Shown: positions 23,841 to 36,855, counted from the first letter of the stretch. The stretch is DNA of 64,000 nt from Siphonodentalium dalli (GCA_032622095.1 CP136063.1:83429980-83493979), one strand, 5' to 3'. Made by a program: numbers and translations. The notes: generated by a model not told the origin, from the letters alone.

Positions 23841-25357
23841 TACACTTTATAGTGTGTTTCAGAACGAAAACAAAATAAATAAAATCAACAAATTTGTAAA
23901 TTTAAAAACAATTCAAACGTTGTTGTATTCCATGTCCCAGCCCGGACATATACACCAAATTTCAATAATATTCATTGAGAAACAACGGACCAAACGCCAT
24001 ATAACACCCCGTATGCATCTTTTATTCCGAGTTGGCCTTTTATTCCGAGTTGGCACGCGCCGATTGGGCGAGTTAGCCCATGGGGCGAGTACGCCGATTC
24101 CGACACCTTTTCTATTTGCAGCAGGTTAAGTTTACGCGTAATTTAATTTACAAAGTTCCCCAATTGGTATCGTAAATAGAGCGACCTTATTTGACAGAGA
24201 ATGCCTCTGTTATTGATTATAAAGTTGCTATACATTAAAAACGACAATTCACATGCTCGTTCAAGCGCAGTAGTCTATTTTCCCCATGTTAAAGGACATC
24301 CACAAATACTAAATAACGCTAACCTACTGCAAAAATTTAGACGACAACTGCTAACATATTTGGGCTGAATTCATCTGACGCGGTATTATTCCTCAAAATA
24401 AACAACAAAACCATCGTTACTTGGAAATGTAGTTTGGGCTAACATTTACATAAATCCTCCATATCATTATTCCGACACACACGTCAGATGAAAAACTCAC
24501 ATGAAGTAACCGGCCAAATTGGCCGAAATGAGAATATGATAGACATTGTTTCTAATGCAGGCCGGGCCACACCAGCCGAAGCTTGTTAATTTACCTTTCC
24601 AGCGAATGCTGAGATCAGGATGGGAAAACAGTGTCATTTTAATCTCGCTTGGAATTAAAGGTACCCTCACATAAATACAGTAAATAGACAGATGCAGCAT
24701 TCTGCATTGTGTGTTTCCTTTTCCCTACTGGAATCAGATAGAGAAAGATCTGACGAATCATGGTCCAAAAAAGGCGCGCGAACTTTGATATAAGTTTGGC
24801 GCTGTGAAAACCATCTGATCTGACTGTTCCGCCAAGTGCATCTCCTTAACAATACCATAGTAACACACGTTACAAGTCACACGTACGAATATGATACACC
24901 AGAAACTAACGAAACTGAGTGGCTTAGGTTTTTAGTAAGCAATTGATACCATATCGTTGTGACGGTTATGACATCACGGCTACAATTAGAACATGCATGA
25001 TGCTCATAATTTGATGACGTAGTACCCTACCCTGTAGTGTTTTGTGAAACGTCCCTGATGCCGACAACCACGCGCGTGCGTTATCATGGCTACCGAAGAT
25101 ACCAAGGCCTCTACACCTCGACGGAATAAATTTAATTCCACTGGTTCATAAACTAATCTCGCCTTGTGATTATATATACGGCTGGTGATATAGCTTTCAG
25201 TGTGTACTGTAGCCGAATTACTTATGCAAATCACTATTTAACACAGTAATTTATAACTTTTATTACATTTCGGTGACCAAAATGAGTCAGTATAATACGA
25301 TTTACACGAAATACCATATAGAATTTATATAAAATATACCATGAACAATAGACATAC

Positions 25358-25654
25358 CTTCTGTATGAAGATGCAACTAGAATTTTCTATTAGTTCAGAA
25401 TTCGGGTCCTCTATCCACGTGGATGACATGTCACAATGACCTGTGTCCTTGACATACAGAGCTGACACACACTGGTCTCTATGGGAACACTCTGCACCAC
25501 ACTCCAGTGAGCTCCTAGCTCTGGTTGAATCCAGAAATCCGTCATCAGCCGTGTAAAATGCTCGGTTTTTTGTTTGTTTGAAGTGCGCGGCGTTAACAGT
25601 AGATTTTCCGGCTACGAAAGCCAAAATTACGATAGATGCTGACAGTGTATTCAT
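25358..25654 (-). CDS. Secreted PAN-EGF-lectin protein, exon 1: signal peptide and first PAN/apple-like module
   Basis: The minus-strand ATG at 25654 opens 99 codons that end exactly at a GTATGT donor. MNTLSASIVILAFVAGKSTV is a typical secretion signal, likely cut near NAA. The mature part has CGAECSHRDQCVSALY, GHCDMSSTW and CIFIQK, a PAN/apple-like cysteine pattern. The exon joins in phase 0 to exon 2 at 19598. The reconstructed protein is therefore signal-PAN-PAN-EGF-lectin, about 390 residues, secreted and probably involved in recognition or adhesion. The exact function is not known. Splicing is inferred only from consensus sites, phases and domain continuity. Confidence 0.8.
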
Positions 25655-25714
25655 TCCTTCTACTTGTATTTGTTAACTAAATGATTTGTTGCAGAACATA
25701 ATTTTGTTATCTGC

Positions 25715-25721
25715 TATATAA
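25715..25721 (-). promoter_or_regulatory. TATA box of the PAN-EGF-lectin gene
   Basis: On the minus strand CTTATATAGC lies about 61-67 bases before the ATG at 25654. That places a predicted transcription start about 30 bases upstream of the ATG with a very short leader. The site is plausible by position and sequence only. Confidence 0.5.
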
Positions 25722-26577
25722 GAGATAAACGAGATGCTCCTTTGGAGACGGCCAGTTTCCAAGTCGTGAATCTACATCTCTCGGTTACCGTGCACGTGGT
25801 TGCATTTGGATATCCGATTGGACGGATTGATCATTTTATTAACATAAGGGTGCTTCACTACACTTGCCCATTTTAAGACCGTGTAAGTGGACATAACCAC
25901 ATATAATCATTCGACCAAGTGTCAGTGCCATTTCGATAGATGGGCACCATTGTTGAATTTAACGATTTAACTAACTGTGATTCAGCCAGTACGAGATTCT
26001 CAGAAAGCCTCTAGTTTTTGAGATACCCCGCACTTCCGAGCCCTCGAGAAAATCATGTCCCAGGCTGTTAAACTACCTTTGGTACATATGCCATGGGTGT
26101 GCGATTTTTGATTATGGATTGGCTGCTATGAAAAATATTGACTTTTGTGAGTTTCTGAGCCCGAAAATACGCAAAAATAAATATATCCTTAGGAGAACAC
26201 AAGTTTTCACTAATCGCCGACGAATGTGACATTTTTCGAACAGTATTATCAACATATTCAGATTGAAACAAACTTCAGCCCAAAGTTTACTCGACGGGGA
26301 AGTCGTGTGAGATTGCCATTATTCCATACTATGTATATGCGCTTCCTGTGGTTGTTCTTATAATCATAATTAAGGCTTCAAAGTTGACAGAAACACAATT
26401 GGCATATTTGTGATTAGTTGGAAGTGTCATTTCGGTTAGTATGTTCTTTTTCGTTAGACAAGACATTATTCAACCGAGAAAAAGAGTTTCTTGAATAATA
26501 AGTGGTGTGTATACAATGTATATCATGAAACATAGGATTGGCAATCATTTGGCTGCGTAATATTTTACCACCATCTA
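25722..26577. other. Intergenic spacer upstream of the PAN-EGF-lectin gene
   Basis: I see no gene here. It would hold the upstream regulatory DNA of the minus-strand gene and the downstream flank of the pseudogene that starts at 26578. Confidence 0.5.
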
Positions 26578-29500
26578 TTATTTCTCATCTGCACTCTCAT
26601 CATCCGAAACACTATTCCCGTTATCTCGGTTTTCGCAAGTGTCGTCGTCGCATCCGCACATACTGGTACGTGTGAGATTGTGTTTTTGGCAGTCACATCT
26701 TTTAGTGGAATAATTACTTTTGCATGTGCATCGAATAAATTCAACCAAATCTTTTGGAACCGGGTCCACGAGCGACACCACGGGGTCTGGTTGCCGTTCT
26801 CCCACCCTCCATCCACAGCCACCAGGAGACGGAAGACTCAAGACAAGACTAGTTGCATGCCTCCGTATATAGGTTTGATAATTAACTCGCTGAATATGGT
26901 GTTTGAGACTATTCTTTGTTGGTGGCAATCGGTCGCTCGATGACTGCTTCTTGTGATAAGCTTGAATCTTGCCTCGTCGACTGATTTGATATTGTCAGAT
27001 ATTGCCCGTATACATGGCACATACACACGATTCGCATGATTCTTTTTCTAAGTTAGATAGGTGCGCAGGATCTTCACCAACGTGAACTGATATGATCTTC
27101 GTTATCTCTTCGTGATTTTCCGCAGTTGACATGGCGCATTTCTTTCCGTGCTGTACGAAGTAACTGGTGGTATCGCAGCCAGTCAGCGCATGTAAGTAAA
27201 GCTGGAAGCGCTTTACACAATCATGTCTGATCCGATTTCTCTCGCGATGTCATGCAGAGCTACAAATCGTTCCTTCTGTTTTACACCAGTGTGGAAGAAT
27301 AGCTCATTGAGACGTAAGAATTGGAAGTGGTGCAAACCTAGCACAGCAACATCCCTATCAGGGCTCCAGACAGCCGCCGACTTAATTCCATCTCGTCCAA
27401 TAGAATAGGCAACATGGGACAAACATTCGAGAGTCAGCCTCTTCGTGTTCAGAATTCAAATCTGGACAGCTGTATGGTCCGACGAAATCTACCGTCACAC
27501 ATCTTCCTTCTGTGAAGCCACCCGCCAAATAAACTTTTAGCCTATTAAGTAATCTAGCAGCCCGGTGTGATTCGAGTTGAACGTAGATGTACTCCACTAA
27601 ATTGCTCTTCGTCTTCGAGTTGGCAAGCATTTTTGTCAACTTCGAGGGCAGACGAGTGTCACCTGTCTTGAACACTCGCTCAGAGAGGCTGCCTTGTGTT
27701 GACCTATTTGATCGTTCAGAAGACTTAATGGAATCAGCATTGTCATAACGGTCTGCGACTACGGCAACAACATCAAAGTTAGTTTTGAGAGTACTAAACG
27801 TTCAACAGTGTTAAATATATCTCCAACAGCGTCAGGTTTCGAACTTGCACTGCCACATATCATCTGGACAATTGCCATAAAATCAAACACCCACATGTCG
27901 ATGCTCTTCGGTTCCAGATGCGAACTGTCACTGACCTTGTCTTCTAGAAGATGGAGAAGATCACTTTTGTTCCATCGATGTTGAATAGCGAGAATGGGAC
28001 AAGGGATAGTTCATAACAGAAACATTTGTCTATTGAATCTGCCTGTCGTTTGCAAGGACCAGGATTATCGCCAGTGACGGATCGGGTCCATAATGTCCAC
28101 TGTATCACTGTCTAGCCTATCTTCAACGAATGTTTTCATTCTTTCCTTCCCAGTTTCAAAGGACGGCAAGAGTTCTATGGAGTGAGGAGTGAGGCTCGTT
28201 GGGAACTACCACGCCTGTGGCAATATTGACGAGTGGCATGGGCGAATCCTCGCTTGCGTCGTTATCAACCTTAAATTGATTAGTCAAACCTGAGTCAACT
28301 TTTTCCATGATGGCCCGAACTTTCTGTTCATCCGCAATGGTTTTAGATTGGGTATCTTCCCTGTGGAGTGAAGCTGACCCAGAATTCAGATCACACATTG
28401 TAGGTTCGACATTACTTCCTCTCTTAGATGTGCTGTAAGGACACGACGCTCGGTGGCCTTGTCACTTCGAAATGTGCCTTTCAAGAAAGCACAATCTCTA
28501 TTGAGAGTTTGCTCAATTCCCTGGTGGGACCATACGTCATTGAATGTTGCCGAAACGTTTCGAGAACGGCGGACTGTATGAAGTCCCTGACCCATAGCAG
28601 TGTACACATCTGGATGCAAGTCTTCCAGTGTGCTCATATCTGCAAGCATAGACATCCCCAACGCGCGTAGGTCAAGTGGCCATATGCGAAGTCAACTGAA
28701 TCATTTTCGCAAACATATACAAGTGGTTTGCGAAATCAGAGTTTCTCTCGGCTGCAACATAGTTCAACAGGCACTGAACCATACTTAGATATTCGTTCCA
28801 AAATGAAAACGTGGCTGAAAGTTCGCAGCAGATTCCATGACCATCTCCTTAATTCCAGAATCCTGCATTCGTTTACCTATATATTATCCTTTGAGCGCAC
28901 GATGAAAACCACCAAGTCTCAACACTAATCGAGGGAAGAGCTCGCGATTCCTACACTTGATCAGCTGTGCTTTTGAGTATAATGCCTCCTCAAATGTAAT
29001 CACACAATAGTCAAGAACCATCCTCCTGAATACTTCGGAGAGCCGCATGAGCACAGTGAAGACAGTGTCAAAGTAATTTTGAGGAGCAGACACATTTCTA
29101 CAGTATCCGACGTTTGTTGTGGGTCCTTGGATCTTCAATGCTAGCTTCATATGCATAACAGTCCACCCTGTATGGTAAATATGTTCGCCGACACTCAAAT
29201 CGAAAAGTCTGTTGCTGATAGCTCTCGCGGTGACCCACGCAATATCACTGGATTTAAATCAAGTTTCTCGGGTGTCATAATAGGCACAGAAGTCAACCCC
29301 TTCAAAAAAAAAAATGGAGATGCACGTTTAACATTAATGTTAGGACATTCAAGAATAGTGTTCATGTTTACCGAAGTTCCTTCCTGTTCAGATACATGTT
29401 TCTGATTCTGGCTAAGAACTCTGCTTTGAAAGATGACCATGTTCATAACATCCGACAATGTGGATCTATAGTCTCTCAGCTTTTTGTTCGAAATTATCGG

Positions 29501-29911
29501 TTGCGGCCTGGGTGAAAAATCCCATATCAATGTTAGTTGGCACAACACAACTTTCACCAGCAGTTTGTATATCTGTCTACACTGATATAATTGTGTGTAT
29601 GTCGTTGTAACAGACACACACCCCATGTCGATTTAGAACATTTATTAGCATTCCCATTCGAGTACATTCGGGTATACTGACAGACCCAAACCGACGTGCT
29701 TCGGAGTTTTCACTCTGCACGAAGTCCCAATAAAGATGAGGTCCTGCGCTACAGAAAGGACGTTTCTGTTAACACTCTTGTTCTGTTCAACATCACGTTT
29801 GGTCAGAGAGAGCAACTTGTCATGGGTCATTGAAGCGGGTGATAATATGCGTTGCATGGAACATAAGACGATCACGACCAATGTCATCGACATCGCTATA
29901 ATGAGCAGCAT
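26578..29911 (-). pseudogene. Decayed copy of a multicopy invertebrate gene family with a CXC-like tail
   Basis: Minus-strand fragments in shifting frames line up in one order. They are LSVAQDLIF and TPKHVGLGLSVY (about 29.7 kb); EEALYSKAQL and LVLRLGGFHR (28.9 kb); GLHTVRRSRN and GIEQTLNRD (28.5 kb); NSEHEEADSRMFV (27.4 kb); SPDRDVAVLGLH, FHTGVKQKERF and HDIAREIG (27.3 kb); LTGCDTTSYFVQHGKK (27.15 kb); PPTKNSLKHHIQRVNYQTYI (26.9 kb); and a cysteine tail CTCKSN, KRCDC, MCGCDDDTCEN (26.65 kb). I recognise this order from uncharacterised proteins found in many copies in bivalve, cnidarian and sponge genomes. Several frameshifts and stops show it is not functional. The EEADSR, DRDV and GCDTTS-GKK series resembles the acidic and helix-hairpin motifs of FEN1/PIN nucleases, but that is inference. 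Its 5' end is duplicated at 51765. Confidence 0.75.
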
Positions 29912-30625
29912 TTATAATTAAATTTTAATTTTCATGCTCTCTTTTGCTCAGTATTGATTCCTGGAGAGCATTTTGGTATTAATATGAGGAAACTAGCATA
30001 TGTGCTAGCGAAAACGAGACGTCGTTAGCACAACCTATGCATTGGCGTTTTTCTGACTTTTAGGGGGGAGGGTTGAGTTTTACGCTCCTGTTACCGATTC
30101 ACATGGATCGCATGCTATATTTCTATATTTATTTATGTCAAATGTCGACATAAGTTTTTGATAGCATTTGCGACGATGTTCTCCCGACAGATATGCAGTT
30201 ATCGACCTATTCGGTCGTCATATTTCTGAAAAACGCCTGAAATTTCGAAGAAAAAATCAATAAATTCAATAATAGGGCCACCGTTATGATAATATGGCAC
30301 ACAAATTGGCTTATTTCATTCTAACAATTTATTTCGGTTACCAAAATAATCTCATGATCTCCAGGGAAAGTTCTGGATCGGATCTATTATCGATTTATCG
30401 AATTATGTTAAAAATAGCTTTAAAAACCATTAAAACCTATTTTAAAGGACCGTGCCAATCCTGAATAAAAAATCGCACACCCGTGCAATGTGTCCCAGGG
30501 GTCACTGCAAACGAAAACAGCAAGAAATCTCGGGGGCTCAGAAGTGCGGGGTCGATTGGATTTTTCGAAAACTCGTACTGGCCTTTCCATGTGTTCTGAT
30601 TTCAATGTCTTAATCAGCATCTGTT
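29729..30625. repeat. 0.9-kb duplicated segment, copy 1
   Basis: From AATAAAGATGAGGTCCTGCG to TAATCAGCATCTGTT this segment matches 51765-52619 in the same orientation with few differences. It covers the 5' coding end of the pseudogene and about 0.7 kb upstream. Copy 2 lacks about 40 bp present here near 30366-30405, with GATC at the junction. Confidence 0.9.
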
Positions 30626-30805
30626 CACGCTGCCCTGATAGTTGGCCTGCGCTATTGATTACACTGTTATAATGTATGCACCATTGGATCTCAGTCATCG
30701 TAGCTCACATTTGAATAATCTTTAGATTATATTATGCCCGTAGAGATCACCGGTACAAAACCTAGGAACTGTTTGATTTTCTGTCCCGTTCTGAGTCTGA
30801 GTTCT

Positions 30806-31461
30806 GACAGGGAACTTTATAACATTGAACAAACAAGGCAGGGAATATATCTCTTTGTCAATACGTGTTCCTCAATAATAAAATTCACATTAGGGGGTGG
30901 GTCCAGCTTAAGATGGCATGCTTTTCTGTGACTTTTGTCGGCTGCGCCAGTGGGTTGTATTATTGTTTATAGATAGTATATGCACGCAGTGCGTATCGCC
31001 CAATAGCGATCTCTGTTATGACAGGCCTGTTTTGATCTGGTTTGGTTTGATTCGAATTGCAACCGCGTCTGTAAATTAAAGTTCCAATAAATAATATTAT
31101 TGTCGGATATTGCCACCCTGTGTTGGTTCCCAATGATGTATATACCTAAGTAATGGCGTGGTGGCCGGGTGGGATTGTCAACACACACAAAAAAGAAGCA
31201 AAAAACAAAAACAAAAACAAACAAACAACAACACAACCCACTGGCGCTGATAAAACATATACATTTTTAATGGAATTAATTACCCAGAAGAAATTCCATA
31301 ATTGTAAGCGACGCAAAGCAAAATAGCTCACAAAGTCACTTAAATCGTGCAATTTCGAGTTGGAATATTCACCTACAGTGAAGTACATTATATCAAGGAA
31401 CAGGTAATAACGAAGAAATATATCCCCAGCCTCATTTTTCAACTTTATAATGTTCCCTGTC
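30806..31461. mobile_element. Foldback element with GACAGGGAAC ends
   Basis: GACAGGGAACTTTATAA at the left end is mirrored by TTATAATGTTCCCTGTC at the right end. The arms stay similar for about 90 bp or more (ATATCTCTTTGTCAATACGT against ATAACGAAGAAATATATCC-type sequence). A related single arm lies at 5627-5905. No transposase was found. Confidence 0.65.
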
Positions 31462-31751
31462 AAAACTTCCAAACGTTTCAAGGTTTTGTACTGGTGGAAT
31501 ACATGTATGATCTATACGGCGTTTAGTCAGAGAATAGATTCATGGCATGATGTATATAATTTAGGATATGATCATGGGGGAGGCTGTACGATGTGAACAA
31601 TATATGCATGTAATGTTATGTATTGTAAATTTATTTATTCTGATGTTATGGTTCTTAGAGCGTATAAGATATGTCCATCTTTGCATCTCCATTATCTTAG
31701 ATCAGATATGAATGAGCTTTGGTATATTCATGAACCCCAACAGGATGAAGG

Positions 31752-33172
31752 ATGTCCATACACATGGAGAAGGTTGTGTCCCAAGTTTCCGCTAAATCAG
31801 TGTCGTCTAAAATTGCATCCGACATTTATTATCTAGTATGTTTCTTGGTGGATGGTGACTCCGAAGTTTTATCAGAAATGATCAGTAAAAGCAAATCACG
31901 CCACAATCCATCAAACTTTTCAGCATCGCAGACTGACACTCCAGTCAGCATTAACTCCACACAAATGCCATCTTTGGCTTCTTCTCTACTTGAAATTCAG
32001 AAGGATATATTACTAATGAAGGAATATCAAATCTCCACGACTCAGGCTGCACTTCGCGAGCTTCCACTTCTTAGAGGAATTATTACTAACTTTGAATCAC
32101 GTTTAGTTTCCATAGAAACTAAGTTATCAACAGTCTCGTCGATCCCTGCTCTCGTGACGCGTGTGGATACTCTTGAAACCAAAGTCAATAATATTTTTGA
32201 AATATATGATGAACATTATAGATTCGCAAATGGAATTTCATCTGATTTGACCGATTTTAAAATGTGCAATAAACGTGATAACAAACATGTATCTAAGGAT
32301 GTAACAGAGCTTGAGCTAAGGTGTAATGAGTTAGACAGGAAAATAGCTAGCCAATCTGGATCGATTGCTTCACTCAGTGACACAATGAAGAAAAACTTAC
32401 ACCTACGGATAGAGCTACACAGGAAGCAACAAAGGAATTTCTAAAACTCACGGAAAAGGCCGTCGATGTTTTAAGTACAAAAACATTTAATAAAATGAAT
32501 GAATTCGCTGACTCGCTACAAAAGTCTTTGTTGTATATAAACCAATGTCAATCTGACATATCCCGTGGCATCTTGCAATTTTGTGACTCCTCTGCAAACA
32601 ACACTTTTGATGGGAAATCACCCACTTCTCGGCAATCCCCGAAAACATCGCCTATCTCGGTAAAGGAAACAGCCTCTCAGACAGCTTATCGTAAGGAATC
32701 ATACTTGGAAGACATCACTGTTGAAGATTCCCCTGGTGAATCAAGGGGTGCTGCCACAAAATATCGCCACAGCAATACAAGTAAACCTGAGGAAAACTTT
32801 GATCGACGACGACGTGCATCTGACAGCAGTGATCGTTCTCATTATTCTCATAATCAACGCTATCGGAAATTTATGCATAAAAAACATGATAATCCCATGA
32901 AGACAGCTCGTCTCTTCGTTACTAACCTACCATTAAATTGTGATGCTAATGTTTTGAATTCCTATTTGGAAAAGTATGACATTCCGTACACCATCATCAG
33001 AATTTTCAGGACACGACGTTCTAGTTACACATCGGCAAGAATCAATGCGTGTGTAGATAACGTAGGTGACGTTCTGGAACCTCACTTTTGGCCCAACGAC
33101 GTTCAATGCAAAGAGTGGGTCGAACACAAAGTTTATAAATCTACAACACAAAAGGGACAGTACTCTAGTTAA
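31752..33172 (+). pseudogene. LINE ORF1 protein, one frameshift
   Basis: From the ATG at 31752 the frame runs 230 codons, and then the continuation is in another frame (QEATKEFLKLTEK near 32425, on to NEFADSLQKS at 32498), ending at 33172. One indel near 32410 therefore splits a protein of about 470 residues. The N-terminal half is rich in heptad-like leucines (LPLLRGIITNFESRLVSIET, LVTRVDTLETKVNN), which suggests a coiled coil for trimer formation. A charged serine-rich linker follows. The C-terminal part has ARLFVTNLPLNCDANVLNSY, RRSSYTSARINA and a PHFWPNDV end, an RNA-binding-type domain common in invertebrate LINE ORF1 proteins. ORF1 proteins package LINE RNA. Only 57 bases separate it from ORF2. 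Confidence 0.75.
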
Positions 33173-33229
33173 CTCATTTACATAATGGAGTTATCTCTCT
33201 TTTAACAGTTTTGCATTCCTCAGCGAGAC

Positions 33230-36200
33230 ATGAAGGCAAATAAGTGCAGAATTGTTACTTTGTTAATGTATTTGATATGTATTTTGTCGCTATTATTCTG
33301 TGTCTCACATTTTCAGTATTTATCAAAGAAGGGTGAGCTTCCTGTGGTGGCTCAAAGGTATGATTTTCCACTGGTGCAAAGTATCTTGATCCACAAAATG
33401 CTTTCCTTTGGCACATGGAACGCGACTGGTATTCTTTCGTCTGCGTGTTATCTCAGTAATTTTCTTGACAAACTGAACCTGGATATCTGTGGCATCAGCG
33501 AGCATTGGTTATGTGATGCAGATTTACCTTACTTTCGCCACATTAACTCAAAATATGACTTTTTTGCTGTTAGCGATTTTTCTCAACGCCTCCCTGGTGG
33601 CGTATGCCTCATGTGGAATCGCGATAGGCTCGGGAGCAGAGTAACCCCTCTTGATATAAATGATGATCGCATTATCGGCATACAAGTAAACATGGGAAGG
33701 AGATATATTTTCATATTCCAAGTTTATCTTCCGTCTACGAACTATACTGTAGCATTTTTCCGGGAGTACATCCAGACGTTGATTGACCTCCGTGATACAT
33801 ATAGTGTTCTCGGCAAAGTGGATTTTATGGGCGACTTCAATGCAAGCCTTCAGCGTGATGATGCGCGTGCCAAATCATTTAAGAAGTTTTTAGACAATAA
33901 GTTTATCTCTGTCAATGTCGTGTCCTTTCCCCTGAATATACCTGCAACACACGTTCCTGCCATGGGTTATCCTGGTTCAGTGATCGATCACATTGTCGTC
34001 AACAAAGACGACACTGATCTTATTTTTCATTGCGAAATTCTGGATGATGATGCAATCAATGTGTCCAACCATAGGCCCATTTACGTCATGATGAAGTACG
34101 ATGACTATACATATACACCTCGAAGTAGTACAATTCCAAGCCATAGTACATGTAAGTTCAGTTGGAAGAAGTTGAAGCTAGACACTGTAATGCAATTGTC
34201 GTATCAGTCAGATTTAGCTACATCGTTACCATACGATGACGTAAATAACAAATCTGAGTTGGATACATTTTATGAAAACATAGTTAACTCTATCACAGTT
34301 TCTGCTCAGAATAATATCCCAAAGAAACATTTTAAGAAGTTTCTTAAACCTTACTGGTCGAAAGAATTAAGCTTACTTCACAAGAGTATGCGATATCACA
34401 GATCTGTTTGGATTTCGGTTGGTAGGCCAATTAATGATGCAACTGGTTTATATCGCTGTTATAAAGATGCCAAATGCTCTTTCAGGCGCGAATACCGGAG
34501 GGCATCAATTAATTTTCTTCGCTCTTTTAACGATGACATAGATAAAAGCGCTGAGTGTGATCAAGATACTTTCTTCAGACTCTTCAACGCGAAACGCAAA
34601 TCATTAGGGACACTTGGTAACACAAACTTCTCCTTTCAAAATTCGATAGTACGAGAAACCCCAGATATTCTTGAAGCTTGGGCTGAGTACTATTATAACA
34701 TTTTTTCCACACCGCTAACGGATCCCAAGTTTGACGAATCACATTTTAACCATGTCAACCAATTTGTAGAGACCGAATCGATGAAAAATTCAACATGCCC
34801 ATTAGACGGATTGTTAACTTTTCCAACTAATATGAAGGAAATCACATCTTTGTCGCACTTTAAACCTCAACAAAGCAGCTGGTACAGATGGTGTAAATTA
34901 TGAGCATATTATTTTTGGTGGTGAGGCTCTTGCCCGCTGCATTGCTACCTTGTACAACTATTTCTTCCAATTTGAACATATACCACTTGGTGCTAAGCGT
35001 GGTTGTATAATATCTCTATATAAGGGACATCCTAAACCAATAGATTCCTTTGATAGCTACAGAGCAATTACTCTGCTACCAGCAATATATAAACTTTTTG
35101 AGAAACTTTATAAACTTTTTGAGAAACTTTTATTATCGAGAATGGAGAAGTATACTGCCTTTGCAATTGAAGTTGATTCCTTGCAGAATGGGTTCCAGCG
35201 GGGCATAAGTTGCAACATGTCTTCTTTTCTTGTAACAGAAAGTATAGCGTATACATCCGAGAAACAGTGCAAACTGTTTGCCTGTTTCTTGGATGTATGG
35301 AAAGCTTTCGATAGTGTTTGGATAAACGGTTTATTGTATAAACTGCATAAGAGGCAATTACAGGGGAAAATTTGGAGGCTCTTTTACCACTTGTTGAACA
35401 ATATTAGCTGCTGCATTAAATACCAAGGTGGTTGCTCTAGGTGGATCCCAATGCTGCAATGAACAATGCTGGGAGGTACCTTATCTCCCCTCTTTTATAT
35501 TATATATATATCAATGATCTTTTGTCAAATCTAAAGTCATCGGGATATGGCTTTTCGATGCAAGGTGCAAATTGCACGTGTCCAACGCATGCCGATGACA
35601 TGGCACTTTTCTCTTTAACTGCATATGGACTTCAGTCTCTTGTGGATATATGTGTCGAATATAGCTTGAAATGGCGTTATAGATACAACCCAAACAAAAC
35701 CCATGTCATTGTTTTCAATGAAAGTGCTAACGCAGCACTTAAACGTCATAAGAACTGGCACATGTCTTCTCATGGCCTAACAGAAACCGACAGTGTTACT
35801 CATTTAGGTATTCCGCTTGAGAAATATAATTTTCGCTCAAAACTTGTTGACAATATTTGTACAAAAACGAAGAACGCTTTCTTCTCTTTGGCTAATGCTG
35901 GCCTGCATGCAGGCGGTATTACCCCAGCGAGCTCTCTCAAGATTTACAAGTCCGTGGTCTTACCGAGAGGCTTATACGGTAGTGGATTGTTGTGTGGTCT
36001 CTCTCAATCGGACACTGTTCAACTAGAGAAAGCACATCGTATGTGCCTCAAACTTATACAAGGCCTCAAAACTAGGACTAGCACAGACATGGTCTTGGGC
36101 CTGCTTGGTATTCCTCCTTTAATCACATTCATTAATTGTAGAAAAGTGTCCTTGTTTTCGTCATTTTGTTTACTCGAGTCTAAAAAAACTGTTAAAGATG

Positions 36201-36534
36201 TATTTATTATCAGATTACTGAGCTTTTCATATGAATCCAACACTGCATCGAAGAATGTGTTTTTTCAGGACCTATCCAGTATTCTTGATAACTGGAGTTT
36301 GTCCTCCTATATGTCTCAATACATATCAACAGCTCTGTTTCCAGAGAAAACAGTTTGGAGAACCCTATCGAAACAGGGCAGTCATGTTTGGAAATCTGAA
36401 TGGTCTCACAGGGTACGCACGGAACCCACCTTTGATAGATTTTGTTTGGTTCACAGCAGTCCAGAATTATCGTTTTTATGGAAAGTCTGCCAAAAGTACC
36501 CAGATGAGAAGGAGTCATTTTTCATCGCGACACA
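33230..36534 (+). pseudogene. LINE ORF2: APE endonuclease and reverse transcriptase (5' part, broken)
   Basis: The first frame (33230-34903) carries an APE-type endonuclease: FGTWNATG, CGISEHWL, MGDFNA, DHIVVN and SNHRPIY supply the expected metal, catalytic and histidine boxes. The frame shifts near 34875, where the KAAGTDGVNYEH block continues out of frame. The reverse transcriptase goes on at 34950 with SYRAITLLPAIYK, LQNGFQRG, ACFLDVWKAFD. It shifts again near 35450 before the SPLLYYIYINDL block, and keeps the catalytic ADD in CPTHADDMALF. The thumb and linker follow to FIAT, where the 14.2-kb element starts. The enzyme would nick target DNA and copy its RNA there. At least two frameshifts plus the insertion inactivate it. 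Confidence 0.85.
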
Positions 36535-36548
36535 CCCATATAAAAATG

Positions 36549-36830
36549 TACCTGGGTAAATCTTGGTGTTTACCTAGGTATACCCCGGTACATATAGGTT
36601 TTACCCTGGTTCCACCCAGGTCACACCCAGGTTACACCCAGGTAAATCAGGGATTTATATAGATTTACCCAGGTGTTTTCTATATATGTTAGGTATAAAC
36701 CCCAGTTTACCCGGGTTTTTACGGATTTACACCCAGGTATTTACACCAGGTATTTACACCCAGGTATTTACACCAGGGTTTCGCCCAGGTATTTACTACA
36801 GTGTTCACCCGGATATATACACCTGTGGTA
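36549..36830. repeat. Left subterminal ACCTGGGT/ACCCAGGT array
   Basis: CCCAGGT or close variants occur about a dozen times, often as TTTACACCCAGG or GGTTACACCCAGG. Spacing is irregular at 14-30 bp. The 28-bp terminal repeat itself contains ACCTGGGT. Such arrays are often transposase-binding sites in large DNA transposons. The open frames here come from the periodicity. Confidence 0.8.
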
Positions 36831-36855
36831 TTTTGTTAAACTGTATAATCTGCAT

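Larger units (their letters stand above)
19599..25357. other. Intron 1 of the PAN-EGF-lectin gene
   Basis: This 5.8-kb interval holds no supportable exon. It contains a common invertebrate repeat with GACGGACAGACGGAC at about 19650-19870, a TTAA-family copy, three degenerate 120-bp repeats at 21.45-21.96 kb, related non-coding repeats at 22.14-23.56 kb, a poly-G run at about 23126 and a duplicated 170-bp unit at 23.53-23.84 kb. Confidence 0.6.
31618..36534 (+). mobile_element. LINE (non-LTR retrotransposon), 5' part up to the insertion
   Basis: The segment contains ORF1 and most of ORF2 of an autonomous-type LINE in plus orientation. Its remainder lies at 50777-51115 on the far side of a 14.2-kb insertion. 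Several frameshifts show the copy is dead. The 5' end cannot be fixed exactly; it lies somewhere between the foldback element ending at 31461 and the ORF1 start. Confidence 0.85.
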
